A DNA stretch of 64,000 nucleotides, taken from contig NZ_CP108143.1 in NCBI RefSeq assembly GCF_036206005.1, forward strand, positions 434,001 through 498,000, written 5' to 3'. Origin of the DNA: Streptomyces sp. NBC_00178. GTDB taxonomy: Bacteria; Actinomycetota; Actinomycetes; Streptomycetales; Streptomycetaceae. Below the pieces are notes generated by a model. The model was not told where the DNA came from. It ran no database searches and saw nothing but the letters and a program-made list of their open reading frames with translations. Every line of letters begins with the position of its first letter. Position 1 is the stretch's first letter. Of this stretch, positions 58,581 to 64,000 are shown in pieces. Made by a program: the position numbers and the translations under genes.

Positions 58581-60086
58581 ATGACGAACTGGACCCGGAA
58601 GACCGTTCTGCTGGCCCTCTGCGCAACAGCTCTGGCCACGAGCGTCACCGCCGCCGCCCGCCCGGCCTCCGGCACGGCGGCCCCACGGCTCGACTGGCAC
58701 GCCTGCGACCTGCCACCGGGCACCGCCCCGGCCGCCGGGCAGGAGTGCGCGACTCTGGCCGTACCCCTCGACCACCTCGACCCGGACGGGCGCAGCGTCC
58801 AGGTGTCGGTCACCCGGCTGCTCAGCGACCGTCCGGAGAAGCGGCGGGGCACGCTGCTGGTGGTCCCCGGAGGGCCGGGCTCGTCCGGGGTCCAGCGGCT
58901 CGCCCAGAAGGGCGCTGCGCTGCGGGCGGCGCTGGACGGGGCGTACTACCTGGTCAGTCTGGACCCGCGCGGCGTGGGCGGCAGCGTCAGGGCGCGCTGC
59001 GGCATTCCCGCGGCGGACCGACGGCTCGTGACGCTGAGGTCCTGGCCCGCGCCGGACGGCGGGATCTCGGAGAACGAGACCCGGTCCCGGCGCACGGCGG
59101 AGTCGTGCGCGCGCAACGGCGGTGCGGTCCTGCGGTCGTTCACGACCAGGAACGAGACCCGTGACATCGACCGGTTCCGCGCGGCACTGGGAGAGCGGAA
59201 GCTCTCGATATGGGGCACCTCGTACGGGACGTACGTCGGGACCGTCTACGCGCAGACGGAACCCGGGCGGGTCGACCGGATGGTCCTGGACAGCAGTGGC
59301 GACCCGGATCCGACGCGGGTCGCGCGCGGGTGGCTGGAGAACATGTCCAGGGGCGCGGCCGACCGTTTCCCGGACTTCGCCGCCTGGGCGTCCGATCCGG
59401 CGCGTGAGGCGGAGGGGCTCCGGCTGGCGTCGCGTGCCCAGGACGTGGAACCCCTGTTCCTCGCCCTGGCGGACCGTCTGGACCGGGCTCCGCTCACGTC
59501 GGACGTGCCCGGGGTGCCGCTGACCGGCAACGGGCTGCGGCAGGCACTCCAGAACGCGCTCTACGCCGATGCCGCCTTCCCGGCGATGGCACGCCTGATC
59601 GAGCAGGCCTCGGCTCCGGAAGGCAGGCCCGTCCTCCCTCCGGATCTCGCGGGGACCATCCCGGACGAGGACGCGTCGCTGATGCTCGCCACGATCTGCA
59701 ACGACGTGCGCTGGCCCGGCCCCGGTCCGGGATACGCGGAACGGGTGGCCGCCGACCGGGCGGCGTATCCGCTGACGGCCGGAATGCCCGTCAACATCGG
59801 CCCCTGCGCGTACTGGAAGGACGCCCCCACCGAGAGGCCCGTGCGCATCACCGCCGACGGCCCGTCGGACATCCTGATGGTCCAGAGCCTCCGCGACCCC
59901 GCCACCCCCTACTCCGGCGCGCTGAGGATGCGTTCCGCGCTCGGTGACCGGGCTCGGATGGTCACCTTGGGACGGGGTGGGCACGGGATGTACCTGGGCA
60001 ACGGAAACGACTGCGGCGACCGCGCGGTGACCAGGTTCCTCGTCACCGGGCACCGCCCGGCCCGGGACATCCACTGCACCGGTTGA
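58581..60086 (+). CDS. Secreted alpha/beta hydrolase, tripeptidyl aminopeptidase-like
   Basis: A 501-residue exported serine hydrolase. Residues 1-30 are a Sec signal peptide (WTRKTVLLALCATALATSVTA). The serine nucleophile is in IWGTSYGTYVGTVYA, the oxyanion region in VVPGGPGSSG, and the catalytic His in GRGGHGMYL. It belongs to the TAP-like family (SlpD/SlpE type) of streptomycete proteases that trim N-terminal peptides or activate transglutaminase. Cys pairs occur near the end (ICNDV, GPCAYW, CGDRAV, IHCTG). No ribosome site is obvious at the ATG at 58581. Confidence 0.88.
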   Translation: MTNWTRKTVLLALCATALATSVTAAARPASGTAAPRLDWHACDLPPGTAPAAGQECATLAVPLDHLDPDGRSVQVSVTRLLSDRPEKRRGTLLVVPGGPGSSGVQRLAQKGAALRAALDGAYYLVSLDPRGVGGSVRARCGIPAADRRLVTLRSWPAPDGGISENETRSRRTAESCARNGGAVLRSFTTRNETRDIDRFRAALGERKLSIWGTSYGTYVGTVYAQTEPGRVDRMVLDSSGDPDPTRVARGWLENMSRGAADRFPDFAAWASDPAREAEGLRLASRAQDVEPLFLALADRLDRAPLTSDVPGVPLTGNGLRQALQNALYADAAFPAMARLIEQASAPEGRPVLPPDLAGTIPDEDASLMLATICNDVRWPGPGPGYAERVAADRAAYPLTAGMPVNIGPCAYWKDAPTERPVRITADGPSDILMVQSLRDPATPYSGALRMRSALGDRARMVTLGRGGHGMYLGNGNDCGDRAVTRFLVTGHRPARDIHCTG

Positions 60087-60167
60087 CGACGCCGCCCGCC
60101 CACCGTGTCCGGCCCGGACCGCGCCCGGCTGTCCCTCCCGGGGCGTGGTGCCGGGCCGGCGCCGTGC

Positions 60168-60434
60168 TCAGGGGCTGTCCGCCTCCCAGGCCCAGCGGCC
60201 GGGCCCGGCCGCCGTGGGCCCGTACACGGCGCGGCCGCCTGAGCCGAACTTCCCCAGTTCCGTGCCGAGCGCGGCGCCCACCGCGAGGCGGTCATCGGGC
60301 CAGCCGGTGACGTCGAGGAGCAGCCCGTCCAGCGGGCCGCCCACCAACTCCACGTAGTCGTGCCCGGTCCGGGGCCCCGGATCGGGGTCGTCGTGGTCGG
60401 CGCCGTAGACGCGCCGCCTCATCAGTTCGTCCAT
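60168..60434 (-). CDS. Hypothetical small protein
   Basis: An 88-residue protein with the run DYVELVGGPLDGLLLDVTGW, which resembles a recurring short streptomycete family of unknown role. No transmembrane or metal motif is seen. The ATG at 60434 has a weak ribosome site. It converges on the secreted hydrolase gene. Confidence 0.6.
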   Translation of the reverse strand: MDELMRRRVYGADHDDPDPGPRTGHDYVELVGGPLDGLLLDVTGWPDDRLAVGAALGTELGKFGSGGRAVYGPTAAGPGRWAWEADSP

Positions 60435-60722
60435 GCACCCAGCATCACAGCCACCACCGACAGTCGTCCGTGGAGCGGTCGCGCCGCAGACCCCGCTCAC
60501 GCCCTCCGCGCCGGGAACGGCGCCCCGGCGGGCGGAGTGCCGGGCGGGTCAATCGTCACAGTGCGGCGTCCACTGGCGTTTCGGGGCCCGCGGGGAACGC
60601 CGCGTGGGTGACGGTGGACCTCTCCGGACCGCGCCCCGGCGCCGTGCCCCGCCCGGCCCGGCCCGGCCCGGCCGGAGGACGATCCGTTCGGCCAGATGCG
60701 CTGGCCCTGCTGAGGAGGCTCC

Positions 60723-61154
60723 ATGAACTGGACGCTCGAGGTTGTTCCGGTCCCCGTCACCGACATGGACCGTGCGAAGGAGTTCTACACGGAGAAGGCC
60801 GGCTTCAAGCTGGACCTGGACGACGAGGTGGCACCCGGGATGCGGATCATCCAGCTGACTCCCCCCGGCTCCCGGTGCTCGATCGCCATGCTGCAGGGCA
60901 TGCCGGCCCTCCCCGGGTCGAAGGTGATGGCTCCCGGCACGTTGCAGGGGCTCCAGGTCTGTGTCACCGACATCGAGGCTGCCCGGGAGGAACTGGCCGG
61001 CCGGGGCGTGGACGTGTCCCCGGTCAGGCACGTGGGCGCCACGGGCTGGGAGGAAGGCAAGGGTGACACCTGGAACTCGTTCATGGCCTTCGCCGATCCG
61101 GACGGGAACGGCTGGGTGGTCCAGGAGGCTCCTTCGGAGCTGACGGAACGCTGA
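60723..61154 (+). CDS. VOC-family (glyoxalase-like) protein
   Basis: A 143-residue protein with the vicinal oxygen chelate fold. Features are TLEVVPVPVTDMDRAKEFYTEKAGFKLDL and the C-terminal FMAFADPDGNGWVVQEAP. Members include glyoxalase, dioxygenase and resistance proteins that bind a metal by His/Glu ligands. The first His ligand seems replaced by Glu in TLEVV. The ATG at 60723 has GAGGAGG about five bases upstream, a strong start. It converges on the NPP1 gene with a loopless palindrome in between. Confidence 0.88.
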   Translation: MNWTLEVVPVPVTDMDRAKEFYTEKAGFKLDLDDEVAPGMRIIQLTPPGSRCSIAMLQGMPALPGSKVMAPGTLQGLQVCVTDIEAAREELAGRGVDVSPVRHVGATGWEEGKGDTWNSFMAFADPDGNGWVVQEAPSELTER

Positions 61155-61166
61155 CGGACCGTCGGA

Positions 61167-61202
61167 GGCGGGCGGACGCGCACCGGTGCGCGTCCGCCCG
61201 CC
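61167..61202. terminator. 36-bp perfect palindrome between convergent genes
   Basis: Arms 61167-61184 and 61185-61202 are exact complements without a spacer (GGCGGGCGGACGCGCACC and its complement). It begins 13 bases after the VOC stop codon and ends nine bases before the stop codon of the convergent NPP1 gene. Confidence 0.85.
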
Positions 61203-61210
61203 CCGCCGGG

Positions 61211-61978
61211 TCAGGCGTTGGGGTCGAAGGGGATGCCGGCGGGCTTGGCCTTCTCCAGGTGGTAGTTGAAGTTGCCGTCCTTGAGACCGAAGACGGCGCT
61301 GCCGAAGTCGGCCTGGCTCAGCCGGTCTCGCAGGCCGGCCGGATAGCCGTTCCAGCCCACCAGTGCGGGAAAGCGCCAGGTCCCGTAGTGGTTCTCCGGG
61401 GGTTCGTCGTTGGAGTTCGCGGGCCGGAAGCAGTGCGTGCCCAGCCCGTCCTTGTGATAGACGACCTTGGGATGGGTTCCGTCCCACCGGATCGCGTCAC
61501 GGGCGTACACGTTGAAGTTGCCGTGGGCCGAGGTGGAGACGTAGCGGGCTTCGTTGTTCTGCACCCACACCACAACGTGTTCCCAGTCGTGCCGGTGCCC
61601 GCCGAGTCCACTGCCGGCCACCGCCTGGTCCTTCTCGAAGTAGAGCCCGTACATGACGGCGCACCAGCCGTTGTTGCACTTCGAGCGGGCGTAGCCGTTG
61701 GTGTTGTCGAGGTCGACCGCGTCGCGGCAGCTTCCGTTGACGGCGCCGGTGGTGTTGAGTCCCGGGGCTATCGTGCCGTCGGCGCCGATCGCCGGTGTGG
61801 GGTAGCAGCCGTCCGTGTCGTAGTCGAACGCCGGCTGGAAGGTCTGCTCCGTCCCGTCGGCGTTCGCCGGCAGCGCGCCCGGCGGGGCGGCGAGCGCGCT
61901 GCCGGCCGTTCCTATGACGAGCACGAGGGCACTGGTCACGACGAGCGAGGCCTTGCTGATCGGTGCGCTGAGTTTCAC
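61211..61978 (-). CDS. Secreted NPP1 (necrosis- and ethylene-inducing-like) protein
   Basis: A 255-residue exported protein. The signal peptide (KASLVVTSALVLVIGTAGSALA) is cleaved before APPG. The mature part has the NLP-family heptapeptide GHRHDWE, preceded by NNGWCAVMYGLYFEKDQ. NPP1/NLP proteins of oomycetes, fungi and some bacteria damage eudicot plasma membranes by binding glycosylinositol phosphorylceramides. Cysteines in DGCYP, GSCRD, SKCNN and GWCAV could form two disulfides. The GTG at 61978 follows GGAGG by five bases. Toxicity here is inferred, not shown. Confidence 0.92.
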   Translation of the reverse strand: MKLSAPISKASLVVTSALVLVIGTAGSALAAPPGALPANADGTEQTFQPAFDYDTDGCYPTPAIGADGTIAPGLNTTGAVNGSCRDAVDLDNTNGYARSKCNNGWCAVMYGLYFEKDQAVAGSGLGGHRHDWEHVVVWVQNNEARYVSTSAHGNFNVYARDAIRWDGTHPKVVYHKDGLGTHCFRPANSNDEPPENHYGTWRFPALVGWNGYPAGLRDRLSQADFGSAVFGLKDGNFNYHLEKAKPAGIPFDPNA

Positions 61979-62186
61979 TGCATCCTCCGGGTCGGCGCGT
62001 GGCGGGGACACGCGGCTACGCTTGGCATGCCCATAGCAAGCACCCTGAACCCCACCGGATCCGGAACGTCCGATGACGGGTCAGGGTCCGCCCGGTGCAC
62101 AGTCGGACGGAGCCGGCCCGATCATGTGGCCCGCGGGTCGCCACGAACCACCCGTCATGTGGCGGACGGGCTCGCACCGAGCACCG

Positions 62187-63317
62187 TCACCGCCGCCTCG
62201 CCGACACCGGGGCAGCCGCGCCTCCCTGAGCGGCACGGCCGGGGCGCAGCGTCCAGGGCACCGGGTCGGTGTTCGTCAGCCAGCCGTCCGCGATAATCCT
62301 GCGAACGGCGAAGATCCGCAGGTCGCGGGACATCTTCCCCCAGCCGAGCCCCGCGCACAGCTGCTTGACCGACGGCCCGTGGCCGTGCGCGGCGCGGAAC
62401 GCCGCCGCGAACTCGGCCGCTTCGGGCCCCTGACCGGGGCGCCCGGCCGCCCATGTCGTATACGCCGCGCGCACCTTCTCGTCGAACTGGGCGGGAACCG
62501 CCTTGCGCATGAAGGCCTCGGCGACCCTCACCGTCGGCAGGGCACACTCGGAACAGCCTTCGACGGCTTCGACGTGGCGCCGCAGGGCGACGCTCACGCC
62601 GCCCTTCCACTCCTCCCAGGTCGGCGGCTCCGGCTCCTGTCCCGCCCGGGGCGGCACGAACGGCAGGGGCCGCATCCCCGCCAGATGCCGGACGGAGTCC
62701 CCCAACAGGTAACGCGTCTGGTCCAGTTCGGTGATGAAGCCCTTGGCGACCAGTTCGGGCAGGGCGTCGCGGCAGACTTCGGGCAGGTTCGCGGGCAGCG
62801 TGCCGTAGTCGTCCGCCGGCCAGTGGGCGGCCAGATGGAGCGCGGCCAGCCGGGCCGCGGACGAGGTCTTCTTCACCGGCTTGGCCGACATGGTCCGGGC
62901 AGCCCATCCCGACACCCGGGAGCGCATCACCTTGCCGAACGGAAGCCGAGGTTCCGGCCCTTGCGCGAGATCGGGCACACCGATGCCCACGGGAGTGACC
63001 GTGTCGTCCCCCAGCAGCCTGTCCTGCCCTTGCCAGCCGAGGGTGGAGAGGCCGGCCACCGCGGCCCGGGCGTCCGCGAGACGCAGGGATCGCAGGTCCT
63101 GACCCGTGATGTTCCCGATGCCGCTCCGCGCCGCACGGATGGCGACGACGACGGCGAGAAGCTGCACGTCCGCTTCCTTCAGCGGCAGGCCGCTCACGTA
63201 GGCCAGCAGAGTCCGCGCCGCCTGACCTTGATCATGCGTCAGCAGGAAGGGAGGGGCGGCCGGCTTCACGACGGCGGCGGCAGGAGGCTGGGGCGAGCGG
63301 AGAGATGAGGAAGGCAC
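62187..63317 (-). CDS. Protein of unknown function with HTH-like segments
   Basis: A 376-residue soluble protein. It has several helical regions: a possible helix-turn-helix near the N-terminus (LKEADVQLLAVVVAIRAAR, then ITGQDLRSLRLADARAAVAG), another around LPNLPEVCRDALPELVAKGFI-like repeats, and a C-terminal PSVKQLCAGLGWGKMSRDLR that reads as a further helix-turn-helix. This arrangement suggests a DNA-binding or regulatory protein, but no family is identified. The GTG at 63317 is the likely start; its ribosome site is weak. Confidence 0.65.
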   Translation of the reverse strand: MPSSSLRSPQPPAAAVVKPAAPPFLLTHDQGQAARTLLAYVSGLPLKEADVQLLAVVVAIRAARSGIGNITGQDLRSLRLADARAAVAGLSTLGWQGQDRLLGDDTVTPVGIGVPDLAQGPEPRLPFGKVMRSRVSGWAARTMSAKPVKKTSSAARLAALHLAAHWPADDYGTLPANLPEVCRDALPELVAKGFITELDQTRYLLGDSVRHLAGMRPLPFVPPRAGQEPEPPTWEEWKGGVSVALRRHVEAVEGCSECALPTVRVAEAFMRKAVPAQFDEKVRAAYTTWAAGRPGQGPEAAEFAAAFRAAHGHGPSVKQLCAGLGWGKMSRDLRIFAVRRIIADGWLTNTDPVPWTLRPGRAAQGGAAAPVSARRR

Positions 63318-63476
63318 ACCCTCTACAACGCATGGGAGAGCGCGAGGTCACCCCGCCGGGAGCGTACGGATACGTGACGTCCCGAGCAGGCCTTCGCCGC
63401 GAGGGCGTCCCAGGGGCCGTGGGCCGGCCCCGATATCGGGGCGCCCCGAGGGCGGCCCGGTGTATATCGTCGCCCG

Positions 63477-63986
63477 ATGACCGTCCTCCAACGCCTTCGC
63501 CCCGATCACGCTCCGGCGCTGCTCGCCTTCGAGCGGGAGAACCGCGCGTACTTCGCCGCTTCGGTTCCCGACAGGGGCGACGACTACTTCAGCGGATTCG
63601 CCTCGCGTCACGCCGGGTTGCTGGCCGAACAAGCGGCGGGGACGTGCCACTTCCACATCCTGGCGGACGACGACGGGGCCGTGCTGGGCCGTGTCAATCT
63701 CGTCGACGTCGCCGAAGGCTCGGCCGAGCTCGGTTACCGCATGGCCGAACGGGCCACCGGACGTGGCCTGGCCACCGCCGCGGTGCGCGAGGTCTGCAGG
63801 CTGGCCCGATCCAGGTACGGCCTGGTCGCGCTCACGGCCCGCACGACCGTCGACAACGCCGGTTCGAGGACGGTGCTCGCGCGTGCGGGGTTCGCGGAGG
63901 CCGGGACGATCACCCTGATGGGAAAGCCCGGCTTGCGCTTCGACCGCGATCTGACGGAGCCGTGCGAGGGCGCGGCCGAGCACTGA
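63477..63986 (+). CDS. GNAT-family N-acetyltransferase (RimJ-like)
   Basis: A 169-residue acetyltransferase. It carries LGRVNLVDVAEGSAELGYRMAERATGRGLATAAV, the acetyl-CoA loop region, and the RimJ-style DNAGSRTVLARAGF ending, with RPDHAPALLAFERENRAYF at the start. RimJ/RimL-type enzymes acetylate N-termini of ribosomal proteins or small amines. The ATG at 63477 has no clear ribosome site. It is divergent from the 376-residue gene, with about 160 bases between them. Confidence 0.85.
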   Translation: MTVLQRLRPDHAPALLAFERENRAYFAASVPDRGDDYFSGFASRHAGLLAEQAAGTCHFHILADDDGAVLGRVNLVDVAEGSAELGYRMAERATGRGLATAAVREVCRLARSRYGLVALTARTTVDNAGSRTVLARAGFAEAGTITLMGKPGLRFDRDLTEPCEGAAEH

Positions 63987-64000
63987 CGGGACAGGGGCCC

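Overview
This 64 kb window is high-GC actinomycete DNA, almost certainly from a Streptomyces chromosome. The evidence is a strong G/C bias at third codon positions, frequent GTG starts behind GGAGG-type ribosome sites, streptomycete-type conserved unknown families (DUF6924-like, DUF6204-like, MSMEG_6728-like), an actinobacterial sIHF paralogue, anti-sigma-type HATPases and Pls-like synthetase parts. No rRNA, complete tRNA, CRISPR array, integrase, transposase or prophage module was found. The content (stress, secreted and specialised-metabolism genes) looks accessory.

Layout. 1-5.8 kb: tail of an upstream gene, a type II thioesterase (a hint of a PKS/NRPS cluster to the left), then an acetyltransferase, a DksA-like zinc protein, a phosphoesterase, a DoxX-like protein, a small secreted protein and a ricin-type lectin. 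5.9-12.3 kb: a proton antiporter, a lipoprotein/calcium-loop protein pair, a PRC-barrel protein, an sIHF paralogue followed by a 48-bp perfect palindrome, an AI-2E permease and a MSMEG_6728-like protein. 12.4-20.4 kb: an aldo/keto reductase behind a SigB-like promoter, a Nudix hydrolase, a DeoR regulator, an unknown protein, a 1002-residue secreted multidomain protein and a DHFR-like reductase. 20.5-29.6 kb: a gene behind a triple TGACA-N8-TGTCA operator, two HATPase regulators, a geranylgeranyl reductase-like oxidase, a sugar isomerase homologue, a PEP mutase/isocitrate lyase homologue and a LysE exporter. 29.7-44.5 kb: DoxX, a FUSC transporter, a DUF6924-like protein, a methyltransferase, a polyprenyl synthase, a hydrolase, a UBP zinc finger, a TOPRIM protein, tandem DUF4139 proteins and an AEC transporter.

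44.99-53.27 kb is the most interesting region. Five same-strand genes look like a compact biosynthetic operon: (i) a Pls-type membrane protein with carrier, six membrane segments and three left-handed beta-helix acyltransferase-like domains but no adenylation domain; (ii) a separate NRPS protein with half a condensation domain, an adenylation domain and a carrier; (iii) a TauD-like Fe/2-oxoglutarate dioxygenase; (iv) SbnB; (v) SbnA. SbnA and SbnB make L-2,3-diaminopropionate, so the locus is best read as a split version of the poly-amino-acid synthetases known for poly-epsilon-lysine and poly-diaminopropionate, with an added oxygenase. The product is inferred, not shown.

53.5-64 kb: a MOSC protein, a cold-shock protein, a SRPBCC protein, a divergent aldo/keto reductase-LysR pair, acetyltransferases, a secreted TAP-type hydrolase, a VOC protein, a secreted NPP1 (necrosis-inducing) protein and an unknown 376-residue protein. 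Many gene ends are marked by long, nearly loopless inverted repeats that probably act as terminators.
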